A stretch of DNA of 64,000 nt from Nocardia vaccinii NBRC 15922 (GCF_001613305.1 NZ_BDCC01000009.1:529126-593125); one strand, 5' to 3'; positions 32,634 to 41,518 are shown, counted from the stretch's first letter. Notes: generated by a model not told the origin, from the sequence alone. Made by a program: numbers and translations.

Positions 32634-35006
32634 ATGATCGATCACCGCCCCGACGTTCCGGCGCCGCCCGCACCGGGCGGAGCGCCGCAGTCGGTGGTCG
32701 CCCTCGTGGACGCCGGTTCTCCGGTGGAACGCGAACTGATCGGCGGCTGGCTGGCCGAGGGCGGTATCGACGCGGAGTTCGGCGTAGACGCCCCGATCAC
32801 CCAGCTCGACCTGGATGCCGAGACGGTGGCCCTGCGACTGGTCGGCCGCCGGGACGACCCCCTGGTGGTGCCGATCCGGGTGCTGTGGCTGCCGCCGGAG
32901 CGAGACGGCGTGCGCCGCACGAGCTTCGCCGATCTGGCCACGCTCAGCAATCCCCGCAGGCCACACCGGCTGCTACAACGGCGCCTGGTGCACAAGGCGC
33001 CCGATCGGCACCTCGTGCTCACCGGGCAGCCCGCCCGCCTGAGCGAACTGCGGGCGAACAATCCGGCCACGGCCGGATCCGCGGATCCGTTCGCCCGCGC
33101 CATCGTCCGGGCCGGGATCGTCGCGCTCGAACGCGCCGAACGCGCCGTCATCGGCGATCGCTACAAGGTGCCGCGCCTGGTCGCGGAGGAGATTCTGGAC
33201 TCCCCCGCATTCCTGCGCCGCCTGGACGTCATCGCCGACGACATCGGGGCGAGCCCGCGCGAGGTGTACCGTCGCGCGGAGAAGGCATTGCGGGAACTCG
33301 TTGCGGCACAGAGTCGTCTGGTCTCGGACCTGTTCACCCAGGCCATGCGACCGGTACACGCCTCGGCCTGGAAGGTCGACTACGACCGGTCCGGTCTGGC
33401 CGAGCTGCGCCGGATCAATCAGGGCTATCCGCTGGTGTTCCTGCCCTCGCACCGGTCCTACGTCGACGCGTTCGTCCTCGGTGATGCGCTGGCCCGCAAC
33501 GACTTTCCGCCCAATCATGTGATCGGCGGCGCGAATCTGCGGTTCTGGCCGATGGGCCCGATCGCCCGGCGCACCGGGGCGGTGTTCATCCGCCGCAGTT
33601 TCGGCGACGACGAGGTGTACAAGGCGGTGGTCGAGGAGTACTTCGCCTACCTGCTGGCCAAGCGGTTCAATCTGGAGTGGTACTTCGAGGGCGGGCGCAC
33701 CAGGACCGGAAAGCTCCGCCCGCCGCGCTACGGACTGCTGAATTATCTTGCCGCGGCCATCCGTTCGCGCCGGATCGACGATGTGATGCTGGTCCCGGTA
33801 TCGATCACCTACGAGCGGCTCAACGAACTCGGCGCGATCGCCAGCGAACAGGCGGGGGGCGTCAAGAAGCCCGAGGGCCTGCCCTGGCTGGCGCGCTACA
33901 TCCGCAATCAACAGCATTCGGCCGGGAACGTGTACATCCGCTTCGGCGCACCGCTGTCCGCCCGGGAACGCCTGGCCGCGTACGGCGATCCGCTGCTGCC
34001 CGCCACCGCCGCCGGCCCGAATCCCGCGGAGGTCGGCACGCAGGAGCGAAAGGCCGTGCAGCTGTTGGCCTTCGAGGTGGCCGTCGGCATCAACGCGGTG
34101 ACCCCGATCACCGTCAACGCCCTGGTCACCCTCGTCCTGCTCGGCGTGCACGAGCGCGCGCTGACCCTCGGCGAGGTCCGCATGGCGCTCGAGCCGGTGC
34201 GCGACTACATCCGTCGACGCGGACTGCCCAGCGGCGAAATCGACACGGTGGACGACGATTCGGGCCTGGCCGCAGTGCTCGAACAACTCTCCCTCGCCCG
34301 CGTGGTGACCGTCTATCGCGGCGGTGTGGAGCCGGTGTACTCGATCCAGACCGGCGCCTACCTCGAGGCGGCGTTCTATCGCAACAGCGCCGTGCACTGG
34401 TTCGTGAACCGCGCCATCCTGGAGTTGTCCGTCCTGGCCGCGGTCGAAGCCCCGGAGGGCGAACAGCTCGATGCCGGATGGGAATCGGCCTACCGGCTGC
34501 GCGACCTGTTGAAATTCGAATTCTTCTTCCCCGAACGCACCGAATTCGCCGCCGAGATGACCTCGGAAATGCTTCTGGCCGATCCGAGTTGGCGCGATCG
34601 CACGGCCGACGGCACGGTCGGGGCCGATGTCCTGGCCGTCTTCACCGAGTCCGGATTCATCATGGCGCACCGCGTGCTGCGGTCGTTCTTCGACGCCCAA
34701 TTGGTCGTCGCCGAACGTCTGGCGGCCCGGGACCCCGAGCCCCTGGACCGCAAACAGTTCATCGACGAATGTCTCGCGGTCGGCCGCCAGATGCTGTTGC
34801 AGCAGCGCCTGCACAGTCCGGAGTCGGTATCCTCGGAATTGTTCGCCACCGCGGTGAAACTCGCCGACAATCACGGACTACTCGATCCGGACGCCGCCGA
34901 TCTCCGTGCCCGCAGAAGGGCTTTCGCTGACGAACTGCGCGTCATCGGGGCACGCATCTCCCGCGCGGCGGCCCTGGACCCCTCGAGTCACACGGAGGGA
35001 CCATGA
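32634..35006 (+). CDS. plsB: Glycerol-3-phosphate 1-O-acyltransferase
   Basis: A 790-residue PlsB-type enzyme that transfers an acyl group to the sn-1 position of glycerol-3-phosphate, the first step of phospholipid and triacylglycerol synthesis. Acyltransferase motif I is FLPSHRSYVDAFVL (HX4D) near residue 273, motif II includes GAVFIRRSFGDD, motif III is WYFEGGRTRTGKLRPPRYG, and motif IV DVMLVPVSITYERL. The length matches mycobacterial PlsB2. An AGGAGG box 8 nt before ATG 32634 sets the start. Its stop overlaps the ATG of the next gene (ATGA), giving an operon of the first two acylation steps. Membrane-associated at the cytoplasmic face. Confidence 0.93.
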   Translation: MIDHRPDVPAPPAPGGAPQSVVALVDAGSPVERELIGGWLAEGGIDAEFGVDAPITQLDLDAETVALRLVGRRDDPLVVPIRVLWLPPERDGVRRTSFADLATLSNPRRPHRLLQRRLVHKAPDRHLVLTGQPARLSELRANNPATAGSADPFARAIVRAGIVALERAERAVIGDRYKVPRLVAEEILDSPAFLRRLDVIADDIGASPREVYRRAEKALRELVAAQSRLVSDLFTQAMRPVHASAWKVDYDRSGLAELRRINQGYPLVFLPSHRSYVDAFVLGDALARNDFPPNHVIGGANLRFWPMGPIARRTGAVFIRRSFGDDEVYKAVVEEYFAYLLAKRFNLEWYFEGGRTRTGKLRPPRYGLLNYLAAAIRSRRIDDVMLVPVSITYERLNELGAIASEQAGGVKKPEGLPWLARYIRNQQHSAGNVYIRFGAPLSARERLAAYGDPLLPATAAGPNPAEVGTQERKAVQLLAFEVAVGINAVTPITVNALVTLVLLGVHERALTLGEVRMALEPVRDYIRRRGLPSGEIDTVDDDSGLAAVLEQLSLARVVTVYRGGVEPVYSIQTGAYLEAAFYRNSAVHWFVNRAILELSVLAAVEAPEGEQLDAGWESAYRLRDLLKFEFFFPERTEFAAEMTSEMLLADPSWRDRTADGTVGADVLAVFTESGFIMAHRVLRSFFDAQLVVAERLAARDPEPLDRKQFIDECLAVGRQMLLQQRLHSPESVSSELFATAVKLADNHGLLDPDAADLRARRRAFADELRVIGARISRAAALDPSSHTEGP

Positions 35007-36505
35007 GCGTCTCGGACACAACGGATTCCGTCGCGACGCGCACGCTCGACCAGGCGATCGCGGCCGTACGCTCCGGACCGCAGGGGCCGCGAATCCCGGC
35101 CGTCTTCGATTTCGGCGGCACCGTCGTGCACGGCTTCACCCCCGACTCGACGGTTCAGCGGCTCCTGCGCCGGGGCAGCCGCGCCGATCTGACCGCCTCG
35201 CTGGTGAACACCATCCGCGGGTCCCGCGCGGAGGGCGAATACGAGCGGTTCCTGCAACGAGCGATGCATCTGTGGGCCGGACACCCCGAGTCCGAACTCG
35301 CCGATCTGGGCGCGCGACTGTTCCGCGACACCATCCACGCCCATCTGTATCCCGAGGCGTGGCAACTGATCCGCGCGCACGAGGCCGCCGGGCACACGCT
35401 GGTGCTGGCCTCCTGTCTGTCCACCTTCCAGGTACTACCCGCCGCAACGGAATTGGGCGTCCCGAACGTCCTGGCCACCCGAATGACCGTGAGCGAGGGC
35501 GTACTCACCGGACATGTGGAGGGAAAACCACTGTGGCGCAACGGTAAGGCCGATGCCGTACGACGTTTCGCGGCCGAGCACGATCTGGATCTCGCCCGCG
35601 GCTACGCCTACGCCGACGCCGCTCCCGACATCCCCCTGCTCGACCTCGTCGCCCATCCGACGGCGGTGAATCCGGGCCCGCGCATGGAGATGCGGGCGGT
35701 CGAACAGGACTGGCCGGTGCTGTGCTTCCGGCCCCGTGATGCGGCCGGCGCACGCGATATCGCCCGCACCGCAGCAGGTTTCGCGGCACTGCTGGGCGGC
35801 GCGATGGCCGGTGTGGCGACCGCCGCGGCCACCCGGGATCGACGGCGGATGGTCGATTCGATGATCACCCACGCCGCGAGCGGCACCCTGGGCGCGACGG
35901 GCGTACGCATGCGGATCACCGGCGCCGAATACGCGCACGCCCCCCGGCCCGCGGTATTCGTATTCAATCATCAGAGTCAATTCGACATGGTCGTTCTGGC
36001 CGCGGTGCTCGGTGCGGGCTTTACTGGAATCGTGAAGAAAGAAGTGACCAGCAATCCGGTGTTCGGTCCACTGTTGCGATTCGCGGGGGCTACTTTCATC
36101 GATCGTTCCGATGCCTCCGGCACACGCGCGGCATTGGCACCCGTGGTCGAAACGCTGCGGACCGGGTTGTCGATTGTCATCGCCCCGGAAGGCACCCGTT
36201 CACTGACGCCGCGAGTGGGTCCGTTCAAGAAGGGCGCATTCCATATCGCCGCACAGGCGGGAGTGCCGGTCATTCCGGTGGTGATCCGCAATGCCGGTGA
36301 AATCGCCTGGCGTAATTCGGCGATCGTGCGCGGTGGCGCGGTGGATGTGGCGGTCCTGCCGCCGATCGAGGTGAGCGACTGGAATCCCGCCGATATGAGC
36401 GCCGAGGTCGAGCGGGTGCGGCAACTGTTCGTCACGACCCTGCTGGACTGGCCCGTACCGGACGAGCGGCACGTGCACCCGGTCCGGGGCCTGGCCGGAC
36501 CTTAG
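35003..36505 (+). CDS. plsC: HAD-like/1-acylglycerol-3-phosphate acyltransferase fusion
   Basis: A 500-residue two-domain protein. The C-terminal domain is an acyltransferase of the PlsC family, with NHQSQFDM (HX4D, His323 and Asp328), FIDRSDASGTR, and IAPEGTRSLTPRVGPFKKGAF. It should acylate the sn-2 position of lysophosphatidate made by PlsB. The N-terminal domain is of the HAD-IB phosphatase type, but motif I reads FDFGGT at residues 35-40, where FDFDGT is expected. The acid/base Asp is thus Gly, and the late motif reads YADAAPD instead of a GD/DD-type acid pair. That domain is therefore probably not an active phosphatase. It overlaps plsB by 4 bp and the convergent ppm1 by 4 bp. Confidence 0.87.
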   Translation: MSVSDTTDSVATRTLDQAIAAVRSGPQGPRIPAVFDFGGTVVHGFTPDSTVQRLLRRGSRADLTASLVNTIRGSRAEGEYERFLQRAMHLWAGHPESELADLGARLFRDTIHAHLYPEAWQLIRAHEAAGHTLVLASCLSTFQVLPAATELGVPNVLATRMTVSEGVLTGHVEGKPLWRNGKADAVRRFAAEHDLDLARGYAYADAAPDIPLLDLVAHPTAVNPGPRMEMRAVEQDWPVLCFRPRDAAGARDIARTAAGFAALLGGAMAGVATAAATRDRRRMVDSMITHAASGTLGATGVRMRITGAEYAHAPRPAVFVFNHQSQFDMVVLAAVLGAGFTGIVKKEVTSNPVFGPLLRFAGATFIDRSDASGTRAALAPVVETLRTGLSIVIAPEGTRSLTPRVGPFKKGAFHIAAQAGVPVIPVVIRNAGEIAWRNSAIVRGGAVDVAVLPPIEVSDWNPADMSAEVERVRQLFVTTLLDWPVPDERHVHPVRGLAGP

Positions 36506-37221
36506 ACCTGCCGCCCGAACAGCAGCTTCCACGGCATCGCCGCCGACTCCAGCTGCACCTTCAGGCTCATCTTGGACGCGCCCTTGGTGCGCTCCTCGAA
36601 CCGGATCGGCACCTCGGCGATGGCGATGCCCTTCTTGATGGTCCGGTAGTTCATCTCGACCTGGAAGGAGTATCCATTGCTGCGGATCGAGGCGACGTCG
36701 ATCGCACGCAGGGTATCGGCGTGCCACGCCTTGAAGCCGGCCGTGGCGTCCTTCACGCCCAGCCGCAGGATCAGGTTCACGTAGAAGTTGGCCCACGCCG
36801 AGAGCGCCTTGCGGTACCACTTCCACTCCTCGGCGGTCGAACCGCCCGGAACGTACCGTGATCCGAGCACCACACCCGCGCCGGAGGTCTCGAGCTTGTC
36901 GAGCATGGCCGGAATGACCTCGGCCGGATGCGACAAATCCGCGTCCATCTGGATGACGACCTCGGCCCCCTCGTCCAGCGCCCGTGTGATACCCGCGATG
37001 TACGCGCGCCCCAGCCCGTCCTTCTCGGTCCGATGCAGCACGCCCACCGTCTCGGGCTGCTCGACGGCGAGTTTGTCCGCGAGCTCACCGGTACCGTCCG
37101 GCGAGTTATCGTCGACAACGAGAATATGCAGGTCAGAAACAGGCAGCGAGGTCAGCCGCTCCACCGCCACGGGCAGGTTGTCCCGCTCGTTATAGGTCGG
37201 CACCACAACGGTCACCTTCAA
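36502..37221 (-). CDS. ppm1: Polyprenol monophosphomannose synthase
   Basis: A 239-residue GT2-family glycosyltransferase of the dolichol-phosphate-mannose synthase type: VVVPTYNERDNLP, VVDDNSPDGTGELAD, the catalytic QMDADLSHP (DxD-like), GSRYVPGGSTAEEW and FVEMNYRT-like SFQVEMNYRTIKKG. It makes polyprenyl-phosphate-mannose, the donor for lipomannan, lipoarabinomannan and protein mannosylation. This is the catalytic domain alone; some mycobacterial versions carry an apolipoprotein N-acyltransferase domain as well. The start is an unusual TTG at 37221, supported by GGGAGG 7 nt upstream; GTG 37215 is the alternative. It converges on the plsC fusion gene. Confidence 0.92.
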   Translation of the reverse strand: MKVTVVVPTYNERDNLPVAVERLTSLPVSDLHILVVDDNSPDGTGELADKLAVEQPETVGVLHRTEKDGLGRAYIAGITRALDEGAEVVIQMDADLSHPAEVIPAMLDKLETSGAGVVLGSRYVPGGSTAEEWKWYRKALSAWANFYVNLILRLGVKDATAGFKAWHADTLRAIDVASIRSNGYSFQVEMNYRTIKKGIAIAEVPIRFEERTKGASKMSLKVQLESAAMPWKLLFGRQV

Positions 37222-37312
37222 GGGTCAGCCTCCCGCTCGTTCACGCGCGCGTGTGTACACCCCTGACCGTAGCTCATCGGCTTCCCACCCCCGCACCGTG
37301 TAGTCCGGCCCC

Positions 37313-37489
37313 TCACCCCTCGTCGCGGGAATCCTCGCGGGCATTGCGAGCCCGCACGATCTCCAGCGCCCGCTCCGCCGTCGCCCGATCCGGATAGGGC
37401 CCCATCCGATCGGCGAACCAGCACCGTTTGCTCTGCTCGGCCCGACGATGTTTCAGGCAGTAGTACCAATCCGATTCGGAGTCAGCCAT
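37313..37489 (-). CDS. Small conserved hypothetical protein (58 aa)
   Basis: From ATG 37489 the protein reads ADSESDWYYCLKHRRAEQ, then KRCWFADRMGPYPDRATAERALEIV and a charged end. The pattern YYCLKH..... C...DR.GPY....AE.ALE recurs, from memory, in small actinobacterial proteins such as the one near ppm1 in mycobacteria (Rv2049c-like). Two Cys and a His could bind metal. It is hydrophilic, soluble and of unknown role. It is upstream of ppm1 on the same strand, 91 bp apart. The in-frame extension to 37573 adds unconvincing sequence. Confidence 0.7.
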   Translation of the reverse strand: MADSESDWYYCLKHRRAEQSKRCWFADRMGPYPDRATAERALEIVRARNAREDSRDEG

Positions 37490-37926
37490 GCACCGATGAT
37501 CCCATCCATCAACCTCACCGACGCCCGCACCCCGCGACAACCGGGCCCGCACTTCCCACTCTCCGAACATCATCCGTTATGCGGAATCCCACACGACGAA
37601 TCATCCGGAATGAAAACCTCACCGGCACTCGCCGAGAAATAAATGACACAACAACAATTCCTTGAATCCCGGACAACCAGCAAGAACACAATTCGTTGCC
37701 ACACCCGACAATGAATTACCGCCGACCCGACCGTTACTCGGTCCGCCGATACCGCCGGATACTCGGGGCAAGGGGCGAAGCCCAACCGACCGCGACAACC
37801 GATCTCGCAAGAACACGGGTAACTCGTCGGGTATGCCCAAAGGTGATCCGATGGGAACCGCCCGGCCCCACATGAAAAATGACCGCACTCCCGCGACACG
37901 CTGACGTATCGGAGAGGCGGTCTGTG
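37490..37926. other. 437-bp gene-poor stretch upstream of the tRNA cluster 3' end
   Basis: Apart from the MGNS-like relic at 37815-37904 the stretch shows no supported gene. Its centre (37600-37720) is noticeably A/T-richer than the surroundings. Confidence 0.4.
37815..37904 (+). pseudogene. MGNS-like peptide relic
   Basis: Thirty codons aligned with the 25854 peptide: ACG GGT AAC replaces ATG GGT AAC, followed by TGNSSGMPKGDPMG and ending TPATR before the stop, against PGHPTR in the other copy. The DNA of the first 29 bases agrees at about 24 positions. No nearby start codon exists in frame except ATG 37662, so it is either a decayed copy or the 3' end of a longer 80-codon gene. Confidence 0.4.
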
Positions 37927-38000
37927 TGGCCAGGGCCGGGATCGAACCGGCGACCTTCCGCTTTTCAGGCGGACGCTCGTACCAACTGAGCTACCTGGCC
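37927..38000 (-). tRNA. tRNA-Phe (GAA)
   Basis: A 74-nt cloverleaf on the minus strand: acceptor GGCCAGG/CCTGGCC, anticodon loop CTGAAAA with anticodon GAA, T-loop TTCGATC. Third gene of a Glu-Asp-Phe cluster. Confidence 0.95.
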
Positions 38001-38033
38001 GGGGCACCCGACGTGAATGCCTATACAGTCTTG

Positions 38034-38107
38034 CGACCCTGACGGGACTCGAACCCGCGACCTCCGCCGTGACAGGGCGGCGCGCTAACCAACTGCGCCA
38101 CAGGGCC
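38034..38107 (-). tRNA. tRNA-Asp (GTC)
   Basis: A 74-nt cloverleaf on the minus strand: acceptor GGCCCTG, anticodon loop CTGTCAC with anticodon GTC, T-arm GCGGGTTCGAGTCCCGT. Second gene of the cluster. Confidence 0.95.
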
Positions 38108-38139
38108 TTGCTCTGCTCTCAACGGTGTTGCCACCGTCG

Positions 38140-38212
38140 TACCCCCTACGGGATTCGAACCCGCGCTACCGCCTTGAAAGGGCGGCGTCCTAGGCCGCTA
38201 GACGAAGGGGGC
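38140..38212 (-). tRNA. tRNA-Glu (TTC)
   Basis: A 73-nt cloverleaf on the minus strand: acceptor GCCCCCT, anticodon loop CTTTCAA with anticodon TTC, T-arm GCGGGTTCGAATCCCGT. First gene of the cluster. Confidence 0.95.
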
Positions 38213-38264
38213 CCGCCGGATCTCTCCGGTCCGTACCTCAACGGCTTCCGTTGGGAGCTGGGAT

Positions 38265-38294
38265 AGCTTATGACAGCTCCGGCGAGAAACCCAA
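38265..38294 (-). promoter_or_regulatory. Promoter of the tRNA-Glu-Asp-Phe cluster
   Basis: On the minus strand TTGGGT (38294-38289) and TAAGCT (38270-38265) are 18 bp apart, about 50 bp before tRNA-Glu. The leader contains a CAACGG-AAG-CCGTTG hairpin. Confidence 0.45.
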
Positions 38295-38303
38295 ATCGGC
38301 TGG

Positions 38304-38978
38304 TCAGAGACTCACCGACCCGACATTGAGATCGTCCGGGCGCGCACTGGCCCGCCAGCCGACCACCCGGAACTCCTCGAGCCACTCGCGCGTGCCCATC
38401 CCCTCGACGATGATCTCCAGCGCCTCGGTGAACCGCATGCGCATATCGACCGGCCCGCCGACCATGTCGGTGACGTAGCGCTGCCCCGCCAGCGCCGCGG
38501 TGAGGGTGCGGGCGAACTTGTCCGGATCGGCGTCCGGACGCAGCTGCTTCTGATCGATCGCGCGTGCCGCCAGCATCCGGATGGCGCGGCCGAGGATGCG
38601 CCCACCGCCGGCTTGAACGTCGCGATGGAACTCCGGTTCGATGATCAGCCGGAACTCCGCCTGGATGATGATGTCGCTGTCCAGCCGCAACGCGACCTCG
38701 TCGAGCATCCCCCGCAAGATGTCGAGGGGACCGAGATCGGTTCTGCCGAGCCATCGTTCGATGCTGGCCCGATACCGCTCGACCGCGGCGTCCAGTACCG
38801 CGCGCGCCAGATCCTCCTTGGAGTCGAAGTGGAAGTACATCGCGCCCTTGGTCGCGCGAGACCCTTCCAGAATGCGGTTCAACGATGCAGCGGCATAGCC
38901 GCTTTTCCCGAATTCCACCGCGGCCGACCTGATGATCGCCGCGCGAGTCCGGCGGGCCCGCTCTTGCTGCCGTGCCAT
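38304..38978 (-). CDS. TetR-family regulator, gamma-butyrolactone-receptor-like
   Basis: A 224-residue TetR-family protein. The DNA-binding region is ERARRTRAAIIRSAAVEFGKSGYAAASLNRILEGSRATKGAMYFHFDSKEDLARAVLD (residues 6-63). The sequence TKGAMYFHFDSKEDLA is typical of the ArpA/ScbR group that senses gamma-butyrolactone autoregulators in actinomycetes. No butyrolactone synthase gene is in this window, so the ligand is uncertain. GGAGG lies 10 nt before ATG 38978. Transcription runs toward the tRNA cluster. Confidence 0.85.
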   Translation of the reverse strand: MARQQERARRTRAAIIRSAAVEFGKSGYAAASLNRILEGSRATKGAMYFHFDSKEDLARAVLDAAVERYRASIERWLGRTDLGPLDILRGMLDEVALRLDSDIIIQAEFRLIIEPEFHRDVQAGGGRILGRAIRMLAARAIDQKQLRPDADPDKFARTLTAALAGQRYVTDMVGGPVDMRMRFTEALEIIVEGMGTREWLEEFRVVGWRASARPDDLNVGSVSL

Positions 38979-39889
38979 GCTCGAAACGCCTCCGAAGCTA
39001 CTTACCGCCGCAGGACCCCCATTGGGAACAGTCCTCGATGCGAGTTATGAGATTTTTTTAATACCGAGATTCGGGCCACGGCCCGGTTTTTCAAACTCTG
39101 AGTACGAAAAGTCGCGGGAAAACCTGAAACACACCGGCTGGTATTGTTCTCCGAGCCCGGGTGCGCCGCAGGGGGTGCGCACCCGGGCGTACTGCTGCTC
39201 TCGGATCTGCCTCCTGCGACGGAATCTCCAGGGCCCCGCGAACGGCCGGACCGGTCGCGACGCAAGCGGGCACATCAACCATGGGCGGAATCCCCTCCCA
39301 CCGGGCACACTCGGTTCTTTCGGAATTCACCGACAGGTCACCGTACTCCGTATCGATGTCGACCGGAGCGGCTACCGGAAAGTCAGTTCGCGAAATCCAC
39401 TTTCCGAAGTTTGCGGCAAATCTTCGGTTACCAATACCTCGCGAAGTTCCTTTCGCGAATTCCACCATCCCACAGCATAGTTCGCCACCGCCACGCCCCG
39501 GCCGTCGCGAACCACCTCCGGCCGGACGCGCCACCCCGCCGGCGGGCCGCCTGTCGGGCCGATTCCTCGACACTCACACCTCCAGTACCAATTTCCTTGC
39601 CACGCACCGCGATTGGTTGATATTTACACACTTCTCCGCTGAAACAAATTGGAAGCCAATGGGATTACCCCGCATCCCGAACGCGCCCGAGCGCGGGTCC
39701 GGACCGCGCGAGCAACCCGGCGGAGCCGCTCGGCGACCCCGCCGGGCGCCGCGGCGCTGCCGGAGATTCGAGCGCACCGGTCCGGAGTCCGTCGGCAACC
39801 GCTCCGACCAGGGCGGATCACCCGCTCCGACACCCCGAACGGATACCGGTTACCACTTCCGCGAGCCGCGCATTAGACTTGCCACCCGC
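38979..39889. other. 911-bp intergenic region with lower GC and palindromes
   Basis: The longest gene-poor stretch of the window. It holds an A/T-rich block near 39045-39125, a CGGGCC-AC-GGCCCG plus TTTTT element at 39074-39093, a 12-bp perfect hairpin at 39155-39188, and TTCGCGAA palindromes at 39387-39394 and 39452-39459 with TCGCGAAG at 39439. Open frames exist on both strands, but their codon use lacks the usual third-position G/C bias, so none is called. Confidence 0.5.
39155..39188. repeat. 12-bp perfect inverted repeat
   Basis: GCCCGGGTGCGC and GCGCACCCGGGC flank a 10-nt loop within the long gene-poor region. No T-tract follows. Confidence 0.6.
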
Positions 39890-39962
39890 GCCCCTATAGC
39901 TCAGTTGGTAGAGCTACGGACTTTTAATCCGCAGGTCCCAGGTTCGAGCCCTGGTGGGGGCA
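39890..39962 (+). tRNA. tRNA-Lys (TTT)
   Basis: A 73-nt cloverleaf: acceptor GCCCCTA/TGGGGGC, anticodon loop CTTTTAA with anticodon TTT, T-arm CCAGGTTCGAGCCCTGG. TAGACT (39874-39879) ends 10 nt before the first base, so the primary transcript has almost no 5' leader. Confidence 0.95.
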
Positions 39963-39967
39963 CTCGG

Positions 39968-39995
39968 GTCCGCCGGAGCACATGTTCCGGCGGAC
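39968..39995 (+). terminator. Terminator of tRNA-Lys
   Basis: GTCCGCCGGA pairs with TCCGGCGGAC around an 8-nt loop, 5 nt after the tRNA. Confidence 0.75.
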
Positions 39996-40282
39996 TTGCC
40001 GCACCTGTGACGAGATGCACTGCGGCCGCGCCGGATCCACCGTCGGAGCGATTATGCGGTTGATCCGCGCTTCGTATGCGGACCTGGGCGAGCATCGCCG
40101 GGCGTCTCGTCCGGCGGCCCGCAGGCACGTGCCGGCAATCGCGCGCTAACGGGACCGCCCCCCGGGACGATGAACCCCACGACGGCTGCACTCCGCTTAC
40201 ACTCGGACCGGTCGGCTCCCGCATTGTGCCAGCTCACAATCGGGGACCAGAGGGTTCCATCACCTGATGGCAATCCACGTCC

Positions 40283-40317
40283 GATGCGTTTCGCATCACA
40301 CCTACGGTGCCGTAAGG
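40283..40317. promoter_or_regulatory. Two adjacent palindromes upstream of desA
   Basis: GATGCG-TTT-CGCATC (40283-40297) is followed after 3 bp by CCTACGG-TG-CCGTAAGG (40301-40317). The second contains a TAAGGT -10-like hexamer (40313-40318), so a repressor bound there would block transcription. In mycobacteria desA genes are controlled by a TetR-type regulator sensing acyl-CoA; a comparable operator here is an inference. Confidence 0.5.
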
Positions 40318-40402
40318 TATGGGCCGCAGTGCCGAGCCGTGAGGCCTTGGGACTAGTGGGGGCGACGAGCACGATGGCAGGACAAGACCGAAGGGTTCAA
40401 GT

Positions 40403-41374
40403 ATGGCAAGGGATCTGACTCAACTCGAGCTGCTCACGGAGTTGGAGCCGGTTGCCGAAGAAAACGTCAACCGCCACCTCTCCATGGCCAAGGAGTGGCA
40501 CCCGCACGACTACGTGCCGTGGGACGAAGGCCGCAACTTCGCGGCGATGGGCGGCGTCGACTGGGAACCGGAGCAGTCGAAGCTCAACGAGGTCGCCAAG
40601 GCCGCGATGATCACCAATCTGCTCACCGAGGACAACCTCCCCTCCTACCACCGCGAGATCGCCGAGAACTTCTCCCAGGACGGCGCCTGGGGCACCTGGG
40701 TCGGCCGCTGGACCGCCGAGGAGAACCGGCACGGCATCGCCATCCGCGACTACCTCGTGGTCACCCGCGGCGTCGACCCCGTCGCCCTGGAGCAGGCGCG
40801 AATGATCCACATGACCAACGGATTCGCTTCTCCCGCAGAGGTCGACGCCGGATTCCTGCACTCGGTCGCCTACGTGACCTTCCAGGAGCTGGCGACCCGT
40901 GTGTCACACCGCAACACCGGCAAGGTCTGCGAGGACCCGATCGCCGACCGCATGCTGCAGCGCATCGCCGCCGACGAGAACCTGCACATGATCTTCTACC
41001 GCAACATGTGCGGTGCGGCGCTGGATCTGGCGCCCGACCAGGCCCTGGACGCCGTCGCGCTGATCCTGGAGAACTTCCAGATGCCCGGCGCGGGCATGCC
41101 CAACTTCCGCCGCAATGGCGTGTTGATGGCCAAGCACGGCATCTACGACCTGCGTCAGCACCTCGAGGAGGTCGTCCAGCCGGTGCTGAAGAAGTGGCGG
41201 ATCTTCGAGCGCGACGACTTCACCGCGCGCGGCGAGCAGACCCGCGACCGCCTGGCGATCTTCCTGGACAAGTTGTCCAAGGATGTGACCAAGTTCGAGG
41301 AGCAGCGCGACCGCATGCTCGCCCGCGAGGCCGCCAAGCGCGAACGCGAGCTGGCCACCGCCTCCGCGAGCTGA
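40403..41374 (+). CDS. desA: Acyl-ACP desaturase (DesA type)
   Basis: A 323-residue soluble di-iron desaturase that introduces a double bond into acyl-ACP chains, in mycobacteria and relatives feeding mycolic-acid synthesis. Di-iron ligands are in TAEENRHGIAIRDYL (ExxH, about residue 107) and AADENLHMIFYRNMC (ExxH, about 194). The N-terminus ARDLTQLELLTELEPVAEENVNRHL is typical of DesA1-like proteins. A GAAGGG element lies upstream of ATG 40403. It sits beside an LCP/Dus/PhoU block as in M. tuberculosis (desA1 Rv0824c, from memory), but here an amide-utilisation island separates it from Dus. Palindromic operators lie about 100 bp upstream. Confidence 0.93.
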   Translation: MARDLTQLELLTELEPVAEENVNRHLSMAKEWHPHDYVPWDEGRNFAAMGGVDWEPEQSKLNEVAKAAMITNLLTEDNLPSYHREIAENFSQDGAWGTWVGRWTAEENRHGIAIRDYLVVTRGVDPVALEQARMIHMTNGFASPAEVDAGFLHSVAYVTFQELATRVSHRNTGKVCEDPIADRMLQRIAADENLHMIFYRNMCGAALDLAPDQALDAVALILENFQMPGAGMPNFRRNGVLMAKHGIYDLRQHLEEVVQPVLKKWRIFERDDFTARGEQTRDRLAIFLDKLSKDVTKFEEQRDRMLAREAAKRERELATASAS

Positions 41375-41518
41375 ACCGACGGGAGAGACCGCGCCGCCGA
41401 GCCGCCCCTCATCAGTGGTCGACTCGGCGGCATCGCCCCCGGCAGGTCGGCGCGGTGCGCCCCTGACGACACCCACGACCGGCATGATCCCGACCGGCAT
41501 CGGGACATGCCGACCCGG

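Noticed and set aside
39000..39573. Open frames in the 900-bp region next to tRNA-Lys on both strands
   Set aside because: Codon third positions are not G/C-biased as in surrounding genes, no recognisable domain, no start with ribosome site.
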